Assembly: GCA_014138645.1 (NCBI GenBank)
Contig: JACJIB010000001.1
Span: 496,001-560,000 of the forward strand
Reading direction: 5' to 3'
Length of the DNA: 64,000 nucleotides
Source: Methylorubrum thiocyanatum
GTDB taxonomy: Bacteria; Pseudomonadota; Alphaproteobacteria; Rhizobiales; Beijerinckiaceae
Shown here: positions 1-9,820 of the stretch, one piece after another
Numbering within the stretch: position 1 is the first letter of the stretch
Layout of the letters: each line of letters starts with the position of its first letter
Notes under the pieces: model-generated
What the model saw: only the letters and a program-made list of their open reading frames with translations
The model's database searches: none
What the model was told of the DNA's origin: nothing
Translations under genes and position numbers: made by a program

Positions 1-635
1 AGCGCCTCCGTGATGGTCGGCAGATCGATTTCCTCAGGTCGCAGACGACCCTCCGCGACGGCCGCCGCGATGCGCCGCACGGCGCGCAGGATTTCCTGGC
101 GGCCGCCGTAGTTGAAGGCGACGACCAGGGTCAGGCCGGTATTGGCGCGGGTGCGCGCCTCCGCCTCGTCGAGCAGGCCGGCGATATCCCCCGAGAGGTC
201 GGCCCGGTCGCCGATCACCCGGACGCGGACGTTGTTGGCGTGCAGGTCGGCGAGGTCGCTGCGCACGAACAGCTTGAGCAGGCCCATCAGCTCGGAGATT
301 TCCGAGGGCGGCCGGCGCCAGTTCTCCGAGGAGAAGCTGTAGATGGTGAGATAGTGGATGCCGAGCGTGATGGCGGAGCGCACGGCGCGGCGCACCGCCT
401 CGACGCCGCGGCGGTGCCCCTCGAAGCGGGGCAGGCCCCGGCTCGCGGCCCAGCGGCCGTTGCCGTCCATGATGATGGCGACGTGCCGCGGCGCAGGCCG
501 CGCCGCTCCCTCGGGGGCGGCACCCGCCGCGTCCCCGATCTGCCGCGCGCCTTCCGAGCGAACCAACGCAGCCTCCCCCTCTTGCGGCCCTCTTGCCGCC
601 CTCCGCGCCGCCGCAGCCCGGCGCGGCCCCGCCAT
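1..635 (-). CDS. uppS: Isoprenyl transferase (undecaprenyl diphosphate synthase), 3' part cut by window edge
   Basis: Cytoplasmic cis-prenyltransferase that makes the C55 lipid carrier for peptidoglycan. Reading leftward from an ATG at 635, the frame stays open to base 1, so the C-terminus lies outside the window. The hallmark [12 protein letters not shown] motif (catalytic Asp, phosphate-binding Gly-Asn-Gly-Arg) is encoded around 450-485. It is followed by family-typical stretches such as [10 protein letters not shown] and FNYGGRQEI. About 55 residues precede the motif and are rich in Arg and Ala, longer than usual, so the true start could be internal; no better start with a ribosome site is visible. 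The gene lies 28 bases downstream of frr on the same strand, and frr-uppS is a common bacterial order. The product call is firm, the start moderate. Confidence 0.93.
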   Translation of the reverse strand, partial: MAGPRRAAAARRAARGPQEGEAALVRSEGARQIGDAAGAAPEGAARPAPRHVAIIMDGNGRWAASRGLPRFEGHRRGVEAVRRAVRSAITLGIHYLTIYSFSSENWRRPPSEISELMGLLKLFVRSDLADLHANNVRVRVIGDRADLSGDIAGLLDEAEARTRANTGLTLVVAFNYGGRQEILRAVRRIAAAVAEGRLRPEEIDLPTITEA

Positions 636-663
636 CCGTTCCCGTCGATGCAGGCCGGGGCGC

Positions 664-1227
664 TCAGACCTGCATGATTTCCTTTTCCTTCGAGGCCAGC
701 ACGCCGTCGATCTCGGCGATGGCGTCGTCGGTGGCCTTCTGCACCTCGCCGGCCTGGCGCTTCTCGTCGTCCTCGCTGATGGCGCCGTCCTTCTCGAGCT
801 TCTTGAGGATGTCGAGACCGTCGCGGCGGACATGGCGGACGGCGACGCGGGCCTCCTCCGTGTACTTGTGGGCGACCTTGACCATCTCCTTGCGGCGCTG
901 CTCGTTCATCTCGGGGATGCGCAGGCGGATGGTCTGCCCTTCCGTCATCGGGTTGAGGCCGAGGTCGGATTCGCGGATCGCCTTCTCGACATTGGTGACC
1001 ATCGAGCGGTCCCAGACCGAGATCGAGAGGAGCCGCGGCTCCGGCACGCTGACGGTGGCGACCTGAGCCATCGGCATGGACGCGCCGTAGGCCTCGACCT
1101 GGATCGGATCGAGCAGGCTCGGCGTCGCGCGGCCCGTGCGCAACGATCCCAGATCCTTGCTCAGGGAAGAGACGGCGCCCTGCATGCGGCGCTTGATGTC
1201 GCCGAGGTCGAATTCCGGTGTGGCCAT
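664..1227 (-). CDS. frr: Ribosome recycling factor
   Basis: Releases ribosomes from mRNA after termination, together with EF-G. The product is 187 residues, matching the family's usual ~185. It starts [15 protein letters not shown] and contains the conserved [12 protein letters not shown] segment and the [16 protein letters not shown] hinge region, followed by the long C-terminal helical arm. The frame continues upstream to 1287 but those residues do not look like the family, so the ATG at 1227 is taken as start. uppS follows directly. The usual upstream partner pyrH is absent: the next gene is a divergent chemoreceptor. Confidence 0.97.
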   Translation of the reverse strand: MATPEFDLGDIKRRMQGAVSSLSKDLGSLRTGRATPSLLDPIQVEAYGASMPMAQVATVSVPEPRLLSISVWDRSMVTNVEKAIRESDLGLNPMTEGQTIRLRIPEMNEQRRKEMVKVAHKYTEEARVAVRHVRRDGLDILKKLEKDGAISEDDEKRQAGEVQKATDDAIAEIDGVLASKEKEIMQV

Positions 1228-1639
1228 AGGTTCAAAGTCCCGATGCGTTCGGGTGGCAGATCGGCGCGCCGGAGACGCGCCCGGCACGCGGTGCCGCTAC
1301 ATGGACGAAAAACCGGGTGGCCGCAAATACGGTTGCGTCCGGGCCGACATCGGGCGCCGAGGCGCGCCCCGCGCCGCCGCCGTCCTCGCCGCCGGTCGGC
1401 TTCGGCAGCAGGCGGCCCGCCCGGCGCGGGACGCCCGATCCGGCGCCGCCGGGGCGAGGAAGTATCGCGGTTCGAACAAGGCTCCCGCTGCGGGAAGGAG
1501 AGGGCCCGAGCGATCACGAAGGTCGGTCATGCTTTAATCCCACGATCGCTCTCAGTGACTTCAGATTAGGAATTTGACGGTAAAAAATTCCGTGTGGCCA
1601 ACAAACATATGTAAAAGCGGCCACGTTGGGAGCTGGGTC
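1228..1639. other. Divergent intergenic region frr / chemoreceptor
   Basis: About 410 bases between two divergently read genes. It must hold both promoters, but no convincing consensus was found by eye. A GGGAG ribosome site sits at about 1628-1632, just before the GTG of the chemoreceptor. Longer frames crossing the region are Arg/Pro-rich and look like non-coding shadows. Confidence 0.6.
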
Positions 1640-3328
1640 GTGGCTTTCGGAAACCTCTCTATCCGTTCGAAACTGATTGGAAGCTTCTCAATCCTCACCG
1701 CTGTGGTGCTCGGATTGGGGTTGCTTAGCCTCGGTGGGCTGTCTCGCATCAATGGACATCTTCAGACGATCGAGCGGAACTGGCTGCCCAGCGTCCGCAC
1801 CGTGGGTGAGATCGATGCGCTCACGGGCCGCTACAACACCAGCCTCCTGCGACATGTCCTGACGATCGATGCCAAGAGCCTCTCTGCGGTCGAGGGCGAT
1901 GTCCTCCAGCGCGGCCAGAAGCTCGATGCGACCGCGGCGGCCTACGAGCCCCTCATCGCCTCGCCCGAGGAGCGCAGGCTCTACGCGGCGTTTCGCCAGG
2001 AGTGGCGCGCCTTCGTCGGCGTCGGCGAACGGATCATCGGCCTGTCGCGCCAGGGTGAGAAGGCGCAGGCGCTCGCCCTGTACGAGGCCGAGGCGGTGCC
2101 TCCGCGGCGGCGCGCGTCACAGGCGCTCGAGACCCTGATCAAGCTCAACAACGACGGCGCCGCAGCGGCCGAGACCGCCGCCACCGATGCCTACGACGCG
2201 ACCAGGATCCAGGTTCTGGCGGCGATCGCCGCCGCCATCCTGCTCTCGGCCGGGCTCGCCCTGATCATCGTGCGCGGCGTCTCGCGCGGGATCAACTCCG
2301 TGGTGCGGCCGATGCAGGCGCTGGCCGGGGGCGACCTGAGCGTCATCGTCGCGCATCAGGGCGAGGCCACCGAGATCGGCCGCATCGCCGATGCCGTCCA
2401 GGTCTTCAAGGCCGGTCTGATCCGCGCGCGGGCCCTGGAGGAAGAGACCGCGCTCGCGCGCGCCTCGGCCGAGGCGCAGCGCAAGGCCGGCATGCGGCAG
2501 ATGGCCGAGAGCTTCGAGCAGGCCGTGGGCGGCATCGTCGGCATGGTCTCCGCCTCGGCCACCGAACTGCAGGCGACCGCCGAGAGCATGACGGCCACGG
2601 CGATCGAGACCGCCACGCAATCCAGCACGGTCGCCGCGGCGGCCGAGGAAGCCGCCGTCAACGTCAACACGGTGGCGGCCGCCTCCGAGGAACTCGGCGC
2701 CTCGGTGCAGGAGATCAGCCGGCAGGTCTCGGGCTCGGCGGATCTGGCGCAGCGGGCGGCGACCGAGGCGGATCAGACGGTCTCGCTCGTGCAGGAACTC
2801 AGCGGCGCCGTGTCGGAGATCGGCGACGTCGTGAGCCTGATCTCGAACATCGCCAGCCAGACGAACCTTCTGGCGCTCAACGCCACCATTGAGGCGGCCC
2901 GCGCCGGCGAGGCCGGCCGCGGCTTCGCGGTCGTGGCGGCGGAGGTGAAGGAGCTGGCCAGCCAGACGGCGCGCGCCACCGAGGAGATCTCGAGCCAGAT
3001 CCATCAGATCCAGGGCGCGACCCGTCAGGCGGTGGGCGCGATCGGCTCGGTCACCGAGCGCGTCCGCGAGATCAACGCCGTGGCCAGCGCCATCGCGGCG
3101 GCGGTCGAGCAGCAGGGTGCGGCCACGCAGGAGATCGTCTCGAATGTCGGCCAGGCCTCGGCCGGCACGACGGAGGTGACGAGCAACATGGTTGGCCTCG
3201 CACGCGCCTCGGAAAACACCGGGGCGGCGGCCTCGCAGGTGCTGTCGTCGGCCTCCGAACTCTCGCGCCAGTCCGAGCATCTCTCCGCCGAGGTCGCGCG
3301 CTTCCTGGCCTCCGTGCGCGCCGCCTGA
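1640..3328 (+). CDS. Methyl-accepting chemotaxis protein
   Basis: Inner-membrane chemoreceptor that signals to CheA/CheW. The product is 562 residues from a GTG at 1640 with GGGAG about eight bases upstream; an upstream in-frame TTG at 1574 has no such site. Order: cytoplasmic stub, first membrane helix (about 9-31), a helical periplasmic domain of about 155 residues typical of four-helix-bundle sensors, second helix (about 191-210), HAMP, then the signalling domain. The hairpin tip [21 protein letters not shown] and [15 protein letters not shown] are intact. There is no C-terminal CheR/CheB pentapeptide. Che genes are not adjacent, so it is an orphan receptor with an unpredicted ligand. It converges on the ubiH-type gene, with 37 bases between them. 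Confidence 0.95.
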   Translation: MAFGNLSIRSKLIGSFSILTAVVLGLGLLSLGGLSRINGHLQTIERNWLPSVRTVGEIDALTGRYNTSLLRHVLTIDAKSLSAVEGDVLQRGQKLDATAAAYEPLIASPEERRLYAAFRQEWRAFVGVGERIIGLSRQGEKAQALALYEAEAVPPRRRASQALETLIKLNNDGAAAAETAATDAYDATRIQVLAAIAAAILLSAGLALIIVRGVSRGINSVVRPMQALAGGDLSVIVAHQGEATEIGRIADAVQVFKAGLIRARALEEETALARASAEAQRKAGMRQMAESFEQAVGGIVGMVSASATELQATAESMTATAIETATQSSTVAAAAEEAAVNVNTVAAASEELGASVQEISRQVSGSADLAQRAATEADQTVSLVQELSGAVSEIGDVVSLISNIASQTNLLALNATIEAARAGEAGRGFAVVAAEVKELASQTARATEEISSQIHQIQGATRQAVGAIGSVTERVREINAVASAIAAAVEQQGAATQEIVSNVGQASAGTTEVTSNMVGLARASENTGAAASQVLSSASELSRQSEHLSAEVARFLASVRAA

Positions 3329-3365
3329 GAGCCGTGCGCCCGCGGCGAGGCGGGCGGCGGTTGCC

Positions 3366-4667
3366 TCACAGGGCCTCGCCGCGCAGCAGGCGCGGCGTCC
3401 CGCCCCGCAGGGCGGAGGCCTGGCCGATGAAGAAGCGCTTCAGGCCCGGCATCCGGTCCACGAGGCCGAGGCCGAAGTCGCGGGTGAGCCGCAGCGCTAG
3501 GCTGTCGTTGGAGAACAGGCGGTTGAGCCCGTCGGTCGCCGCCGCCATCGCCACGGTGTCGAAGCGGCGCGCCTGCTCGTAGGCGCGCAGGACCGCGTCC
3601 GTGCCGGGATCGAGCCCGAGCCGCAGGGCGCCGGTCACCGCCTCCGCGAGCGCCGCCGCCCCGGCGAGCCCGAGATTGAGCCCCTGGCCCGCCAGCGGAT
3701 GGATGACGTGGGCTGCATCGCCCAGGAGCGCGAGGCGGAGCGCGCGGAAGCTGCGGGCGATCCCGAGATGCAGCGGATGGGCGCTGGGCCCATGCTCCAG
3801 GGCAATGCGGCCGAGTTCGTGCCCGAACCGGCGCTCGATCTCGGCCAGCGTCTCGGCGGCGTCTCCACCGAGCAGGGCCGGCACGTCGGCGCTGCGCTCG
3901 GTCCAGACGATGGAGGAGCGGTGGCCGAGATCGCCTCCGGCCCTGAGCGGCAGGATCGCGAAGGGGCCGCTGGGCAGGAAATGCTCGAAGGCACGGCCCT
4001 CGTGGTCGCGGGCATGCTGGATCGTCGCGACGATGCCCGACTGGGGATAGGACCAGCCGACCCAGCCGATGCCGGCCGCCTCGCGCAGGGCCGAGCGTGC
4101 CCCGTCGGCGGCGACCACGAGCGCGACCTCCTCCGCGGCGCCGTCATCCAGGGTCACCCGCATCGCCCGAGGACCCGGCACGGCGGCGCGCACGCCCGTG
4201 GCGACGAGCCGGACGCCCGCCTCCCGCGCGGCGTCGAGCAGCACCGCCGCCAGCGGCTCCGCTTCGACCATGTGGGCGAAGGGCTCCCCCGCCTCGCGCG
4301 CTTCCGTCCCGTCGCCGAAGGTGAGGAAGACCGGCCGCACCGGGTCGCCGACCCGGCTGTCGCTGATGACGAGCCGGCGCATCGGCTCCGCCGCCGGCGC
4401 GATCCGGGGCCATAACCCGAGCTGTTCGAACATCCGCCGCGGCCCCGCTGCCACGGCGTAGGCGCGTCCGCGATGGCGCGCGGCGCCGGCCTCGAGGCCC
4501 GGATCGCAGACCGCCACGTCGAGCGCCGGCCCGTGCGCCCGCTTCAGGGCGACCGCCAGGGTGAGGCTGGCGAAGCCTGCACCGGCGACGAGCAGGCCGC
4601 GGCGTCCGGACTGATGTCCGGTCTGATGGTCAGGATGGTGTCCGGGGCGGCGTTCCGTTGCGCTCAT
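3366..4667 (-). CDS. UbiH/UbiF-type FAD-dependent monooxygenase
   Basis: Class A flavoprotein hydroxylase of the ubiquinone-biosynthesis type, 433 residues. It has an N-terminal dinucleotide fold (LLVAGAGFASLTLAVAL, with GAGFAS replacing the common GAGPAG), the middle DG motif (VVAADGARSALRE), and the C-terminal FAD motif GDAAHVIHPLAGQGLNLGL that is nearly invariant in UbiH/COQ6 proteins. Start ATG at 4667 has a GAGAGGAAG ribosome site; the frame extends further upstream without similarity. It lies divergently from tesB. Role in ring hydroxylation of ubiquinone precursors is inferred from the family, and the ring position is not predictable. Confidence 0.88.
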   Translation of the reverse strand: MSATERRPGHHPDHQTGHQSGRRGLLVAGAGFASLTLAVALKRAHGPALDVAVCDPGLEAGAARHRGRAYAVAAGPRRMFEQLGLWPRIAPAAEPMRRLVISDSRVGDPVRPVFLTFGDGTEAREAGEPFAHMVEAEPLAAVLLDAAREAGVRLVATGVRAAVPGPRAMRVTLDDGAAEEVALVVAADGARSALREAAGIGWVGWSYPQSGIVATIQHARDHEGRAFEHFLPSGPFAILPLRAGGDLGHRSSIVWTERSADVPALLGGDAAETLAEIERRFGHELGRIALEHGPSAHPLHLGIARSFRALRLALLGDAAHVIHPLAGQGLNLGLAGAAALAEAVTGALRLGLDPGTDAVLRAYEQARRFDTVAMAAATDGLNRLFSNDSLALRLTRDFGLGLVDRMPGLKRFFIGQASALRGGTPRLLRGEAL

Positions 4668-4862
4668 CGGCCTTCCTCTCCCTCCGGCTCCGTACCGGCC
4701 CTCTCCTAGATCATCCGCGCGAGCGGCGCACGCACCCCCACGCGGACGGGAGACGGTGTCGCGCGTGGCATCCTCGGGCCGAGCCGCTATGTGCGTCGAG
4801 CGCGGCCCCGGCCGCGCCCGTCCTCCGTCTTCCCTTATCCGCCCCCGAGCCGCGAAGCCGCC

Positions 4863-5741
4863 ATGTCCGAATCCTTCAGGTCCGATCCCGTCGACGGGCT
4901 CCTGTCGATCCTCGATCTGGAACGCCTGGAGACCGATCTGTTTCGCGGGATCAGCCCGCGGATCGGCTGGCCGCGGGTGTTCGGCGGGCAGGTGGTGGCC
5001 CAGGCGCTGGTCGCGGCCTCGCGTACGGTGGAGCCCGCCCGCCCGCCGCACTCGCTGCACGCCTACTTCCTACTCGGCGGCGATCCGGCGATCCCGATCG
5101 TCTACGAGGTCGAGCGCATCCGCGACGGCGGCAGCTTCACCACCCGCCGGGTCAAGGCGATCCAGAAGGGCCGGGCGATCTTCGCCATGTCGGTCTCGTT
5201 CCACGTCACCGAGGAAGGCGTCGATCACGCGGACACTCTGCCCGATGTGCCACGTCCCGAGGCTCTGGCGGATGCGCGAACCATCGCCCGCGAAGGTGGT
5301 AGCATCGTGCCCGAGCCGATGCTCGCCTATTTCACGCAGGCTTGGCCGATCGAGCTGCGGCCGGTGGAGACCGAGCGCTACCGCGACCGCACGCCCAGGC
5401 CGGCCCGCTACCATGTCTGGATGCGCGCGACGAAGCCCCTGCCGGAGGATCCGGCCGTGCACCGGGCGGTGCTGGCCTATGCCTCCGACATGACGCTCCT
5501 CGACTCGACGCTCATCCCCCATGGCCGCACGGTGTTCGACGCCGACATCCAGTCGGCGAGCCTCGATCATGCCCTGTGGTTCCACCGTCCGTTCCGGGCC
5601 GATTCCTGGCTGCTCTACGCGCAGGACAGCCCCAGCGCCTCGGGTGCCCTGGGCTTTGCCCGCGGCACCTTCCACGACGAGGAAGGGCGCCTCGTCGCCT
5701 CCGTCGCCCAGGAGGGGCTGATCCGCCACCGTCGCGGCTGA
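4863..5741 (+). CDS. tesB: Acyl-CoA thioesterase II
   Basis: Double-hotdog thioesterase hydrolysing acyl-CoA to fatty acid and CoA, cytoplasmic. It has 292 residues, close to the 286 of E. coli TesB. The N-terminal hotdog carries RVFGGQVVAQAL; the second hotdog carries the expected catalytic set, with Asp in YASDMTLLDSTL, the SLDHALWFHRPF segment, and Gln in ASVAQEGLIR. The ATG at 4863 was chosen because conserved sequence starts there; the frame opens 24 codons earlier. It stands alone and is followed by a small hairpin and T-run. Confidence 0.95.
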   Translation: MSESFRSDPVDGLLSILDLERLETDLFRGISPRIGWPRVFGGQVVAQALVAASRTVEPARPPHSLHAYFLLGGDPAIPIVYEVERIRDGGSFTTRRVKAIQKGRAIFAMSVSFHVTEEGVDHADTLPDVPRPEALADARTIAREGGSIVPEPMLAYFTQAWPIELRPVETERYRDRTPRPARYHVWMRATKPLPEDPAVHRAVLAYASDMTLLDSTLIPHGRTVFDADIQSASLDHALWFHRPFRADSWLLYAQDSPSASGALGFARGTFHDEEGRLVASVAQEGLIRHRRG

Positions 5742-6341
<600 letters not shown>

Positions 6342-6473
6342 GATTCTGTCCCGCATCGGCTCTTTCCCCGATGCTCTGACCGTTTCGCACCCGTTCCGGC
6401 GGAACGCGCCCGGCCGCGCCGCCCATCCCTTCTCCTCAACGCTCGACGCACTGCGATCAGGAGCTTCCTGTCC

Positions 6474-7970
6474 ATGAAACTTCGTCACCTTCTCGCGCTC
6501 GGATTGGGAGGAGCCGCGATCGGCCTCCTCCTGATCGAGCCGTCGCTCGCGCAGTCGCCCGCGCCCGAGGCCACCGCCGCTGCCGCCACGCCCGTACCCA
6601 ACAAGGGTGACACGGCCTGGATGCTGCTCTCGGCGATCCTCGTGCTGTTGATGACGGTGCCCGGCCTTGCCCTGTTCTACGGCGGCCTCGTCCGCACCAA
6701 GAACATGCTCTCGGTGCTGACCCAGGTCTTCGCCATCGCCTCGATCGTCTGCCTCCTCTGGGTCACCTACGGCTACAGCCTCGCCTTCACCAATGGCGGC
6801 GGCCTCAACGACTTCGTCGGCGGCTTCTCCAAGGCCTTCCTCAAGGGCGTCGACGCCAATTCGGTGGCGGCGACCTTCTCCAACGGCGTCGTGATTCCCG
6901 AATACGTCTACATCTGCTTCCAGATGACGTTCGCGATGATCACCCCCGGCCTCATCGTCGGCGCCTTCGCCGAGCGGATGAAGTTCTCGGCGCTGATCGT
7001 GTTCACGATCCTCTGGGTCACGCTGATCTATTTCCCGATGGCCCACATGGTCTGGTACTGGGGCGGTCCCGACGTCTTCGCCGACGCCGCCCGCAAGCTC
7101 GCCGCCGCCGGTGGCGAGGCCAATGCCGCCGCCAAGGCCGAGTACGACGCCGTGCTGGGCGATGCCGGCATGCTGTTCAAGTGGGGCGCCCTCGACTTCG
7201 CCGGCGGCACCGTCGTGCACATCAACGCGGGTATCGCCGGCCTCGTCGGCTGCCTGATGCTCGGCAAGCGCATCGGCTACGGCCGTGACCTGCTCGCCCC
7301 GCATTCGCTGACCATGACCACGATCGGCGCCTCGCTGCTCTGGGTCGGCTGGTTCGGCTTCAATGCCGGTTCCAACCTCGAAGCCAACGGCACCACCGGT
7401 GTCGCGATGATCAACACCTTCGTCGCCACCGCCGCCGCCGCCGTCGCCTGGCTGTTCGTGGAATGGGCCGCCAAGGGCAAGCCGTCGCTGCTCGGCATGC
7501 TCTCGGGCGCCATCGCCGGCCTCGTCGCCGTCACCCCGGCCGCTGGCTTCGCCGGCCCGATGGGCTCGATCGTTCTCGGCCTCGTCGCGGGTGCCGTCTG
7601 CTTCGTGATGTGCTCCACCGTGAAGAACGCGCTCGGCTACGACGACTCCCTCGACGTCTTCGGCGTGCACTGCGTCGGCGGCATCATCGGCGCCATCGCC
7701 ACCGGCATCCTGGTCTCGCCCGATCTCGGCGGCGCCGGCATCCCCGACTACACCACCAAGCCCGGTGAACTCGTCCTCGGCACCTACGACATGGCCGCCC
7801 AGGTCATCACGCAGGCGAAGGCGGTCGGCTTCACCATCCTGTGGTCGGGCATCGGCTCGGCGATCCTCTACAAGCTCGTCGATCTCACGATCGGCCTGCG
7901 CGTGACGCAGGAAGAGGAGCGCGAGGGCCTCGACATCGCCGATCACGGCGAGCGCGCCTACAACTACTGA
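6474..7970 (+). CDS. amtB: Ammonium transporter
   Basis: Inner-membrane trimeric ammonium channel, 498 residues. An N-terminal cleavable signal (MKLRHLLALGLGGAAIGLLL to about SLAQ) is followed by a Pro/Ala-rich linker and eleven predicted membrane helices. The twin pore histidines are visible in GTVVHINAG and FGVHCVGG. Family stretches such as LALFYGGLVRTKN and GWFGFNAGSN are intact. The C-terminal tail ends in DHGERAYNY, the cytoplasmic tail used for GlnK contact. Co-oriented with glnK and probably transcribed with it from the sigma-54 promoter. A strong terminator follows. Confidence 0.97.
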   Translation: MKLRHLLALGLGGAAIGLLLIEPSLAQSPAPEATAAAATPVPNKGDTAWMLLSAILVLLMTVPGLALFYGGLVRTKNMLSVLTQVFAIASIVCLLWVTYGYSLAFTNGGGLNDFVGGFSKAFLKGVDANSVAATFSNGVVIPEYVYICFQMTFAMITPGLIVGAFAERMKFSALIVFTILWVTLIYFPMAHMVWYWGGPDVFADAARKLAAAGGEANAAAKAEYDAVLGDAGMLFKWGALDFAGGTVVHINAGIAGLVGCLMLGKRIGYGRDLLAPHSLTMTTIGASLLWVGWFGFNAGSNLEANGTTGVAMINTFVATAAAAVAWLFVEWAAKGKPSLLGMLSGAIAGLVAVTPAAGFAGPMGSIVLGLVAGAVCFVMCSTVKNALGYDDSLDVFGVHCVGGIIGAIATGILVSPDLGGAGIPDYTTKPGELVLGTYDMAAQVITQAKAVGFTILWSGIGSAILYKLVDLTIGLRVTQEEEREGLDIADHGERAYNY

Positions 7971-8008
7971 TCGGTCGCCCACCCGTCCGGCGGGCACCCG
8001 GAGACCAG

Positions 8009-8038
8009 GGCCTCGGCGCACCGCGCCGGGGCCTTTTT
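8009..8038 (+). terminator. Rho-independent terminator of amtB
   Basis: An eleven-pair stem (8009-8019 with 8023-8033, one G-T pair) with a three-base loop, followed by five T residues at 8034-8038. Confidence 0.85.
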
Positions 8039-8253
8039 CATGCGTGTTCGCGCCCGGTGCCGAACCGCGGCCGACGTCGCTTCCATCGCGGCGCCGCCCG
8101 CCGCGAATGCCGGATTGGTGAACAAATCGTAAAGACGGAGCCCGGATTTCGGGAAAATGCGCGAAACGGAGGCGGTCGAAAACGTTGCCATTCTGCAACG
8201 GTTTCCACGCACAGGTTGCTCTGGGTCAAAAATGGCTAAAAATTGGGCACTTG

Positions 8254-8272
8254 CGCAAAACTTCATTTTGCG
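8254..8272 (+). promoter_or_regulatory. Inverted repeat in porin leader
   Basis: CGCAAAA (8254-8260), five bases, then TTTTGCG (8266-8272): a perfect seven-base dyad 52 bases before the porin ATG. It could be an operator or an mRNA hairpin in the 5' leader; nothing in the sequence decides between these. Confidence 0.4.
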
Positions 8273-8324
8273 GCGCCGGGGCGAGTTCGGCACCTTGGCC
8301 GTATCGAATGTGGGGCTGACTGCA

Positions 8325-9578
8325 ATGACGATCAAAACAAAGCTTCTTGCCGCGGTCGCGGCGCTTCCCGTGCTGAGCGGCGGCGCGCTGCCGGTTCTCG
8401 CCGCGGACATGCCCGCCGCGAAGGCGCCGGTTATCGTCGAGGAGCACTGCAAGGCCGCGATCTCGACCCCGACCTTCGGCGGCCTCATCAAGGCGAATCC
8501 GAACCCGGCCTGCATCGTGACCGGCATCGGCGACATCTATGTCGGCGGCGCGATCACCGGGTTCGCCTATTCCCAGACCAACGCCTTCGGCATCCTCTCG
8601 CCGAGCGCCGAGCAGGATCGCTACGGCCGCGTCGACTTCACGAACCTTCAGGGTTGGGTCCAGAAGGCCGACGGCCCGCTGCAGTTCTACGTCCATGCCG
8701 GCCTGTACTCGATCCCGGCTCTCGGCCTGCCGCTCTACTCCTCATTCGAGCAGACCGAATCGCTGTTCGGCCCGATCCCGGTCGCTTTCGGCAAGTGGCA
8801 GATCAACGACGAGTGGTCGATCCAGGCCGGCCGGATGTTCACCAACATCGGCTCCGAGCTGCTGTTCTCGTACCAGAACCTGAACATCTCCCGCGGTCTC
8901 CTCTTCAACCAGGAGAACTTCATCAACCAGGGCGTTCAGGTGAACTACGCCAGCGGTCCGGTCGCGGCCTCGGTCGCGGTGGTCGACGGCTTCTACTCGG
9001 GTGAGCTGAACTGGGTGACGGGCTTCGCCACCTACAAGCTCGACGATTCCAACACGATCGGCATCAACGGCGGCACGCATTTCAGCGATTTCGACGCCTC
9101 GACCCGCAGCCCGCGCTTCCAGTTCGCGACGATCAACTCGCTGCAGAACAGCAGCATCATCAGCGTGAACTACACCTACGCCAACGGCCCGTGGATCATC
9201 ACGCCCTACTTCCAGTACACCACCGTCGATCGCAAGGATAACTACTTCAGCCCGATCATCGGCGGTGAGACCTGGGGCGGCGCCCTGCTGGCCGGCTACT
9301 CCTTCACCGACAACTTCGCGCTGGCGGGCCGCGTCGAGTACATCGCGCAGTCGGGCACCCGCTTCGACACCCTGAGCGCGACCAGCCTCCTCTACGGCCC
9401 GGGCAGCTCGGCCTTCTCGTTCACGATCACGCCGACCTTCACCTGGGACCGCTACTTCGTCCGCGGCGAGTTCGCGACGGTGCAGGCCTACGACGTTACC
9501 CCCGGCTTCGGCTTCGGCCGCGACGGCACCAAGCGGTCGCAGGAGCGCTACCTCGTCGAGACCGGCTTCACCTTCTGA
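8325..9578 (+). CDS. Outer-membrane beta-barrel protein (porin-like)
   Basis: 417 residues with a cleavable signal peptide (MTIKTKLLAAVAALPVLSGG, cleavage near VLA-AD). The mature part alternates short polar/aromatic strands, is rich in Gly, Asn, Tyr and Phe, and ends in Phe (ETGFTF), the usual signal for insertion of outer-membrane barrels. A Cys pair (EHCKAA and PACIV) sits near the mature N-terminus. It belongs to the alphaproteobacterial porin/BBP2-like families; substrate is not predictable. The frame extends upstream to 8157 but the ATG at 8325 directly precedes the signal peptide. Monocistronic, with its own hairpin downstream. Confidence 0.85.
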   Translation: MTIKTKLLAAVAALPVLSGGALPVLAADMPAAKAPVIVEEHCKAAISTPTFGGLIKANPNPACIVTGIGDIYVGGAITGFAYSQTNAFGILSPSAEQDRYGRVDFTNLQGWVQKADGPLQFYVHAGLYSIPALGLPLYSSFEQTESLFGPIPVAFGKWQINDEWSIQAGRMFTNIGSELLFSYQNLNISRGLLFNQENFINQGVQVNYASGPVAASVAVVDGFYSGELNWVTGFATYKLDDSNTIGINGGTHFSDFDASTRSPRFQFATINSLQNSSIISVNYTYANGPWIITPYFQYTTVDRKDNYFSPIIGGETWGGALLAGYSFTDNFALAGRVEYIAQSGTRFDTLSATSLLYGPGSSAFSFTITPTFTWDRYFVRGEFATVQAYDVTPGFGFGRDGTKRSQERYLVETGFTF

Positions 9579-9613
9579 GAGCCGCGCCGGTTCGCCGGCG
9601 GAGAACAGCCTTG

Positions 9614-9641
9614 GGAAGCCCCGGAGAGATCCGGGGCTTCC
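9614..9641 (+). terminator. Hairpin terminator of the porin gene
   Basis: GGAAGCCCCGGA (9614-9625) pairs perfectly with TCCGGGGCTTCC (9630-9641) around a four-base loop. The following T-tract is weak (CTGCATTT). Confidence 0.65.
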
Positions 9642-9820
9642 TGCATTTCGAGTGGGACGCGAGAGGGGCCAGGCCTCGGGATCTCCGGACCGGATCGGTC
9701 TGCCGGCCGCCTCGATTGCGGGCGGGGCGAGGCCGCAGGCGCTTTGTCGAAGACACTTAGCCCGCCGTTAACCGCCCGGCATTAGCCTTACCGGATCGTT
9801 GACACCGGACCGGTCTGCGC

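Larger units (their letters stand above)
7971..8324. other. Intergenic region amtB / porin
   Basis: Holds the amtB terminator and the leader of the barrel protein. The second half is AT-richer than its neighbours and contains a perfect inverted repeat (listed separately). No gene is supported here. Confidence 0.6.
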
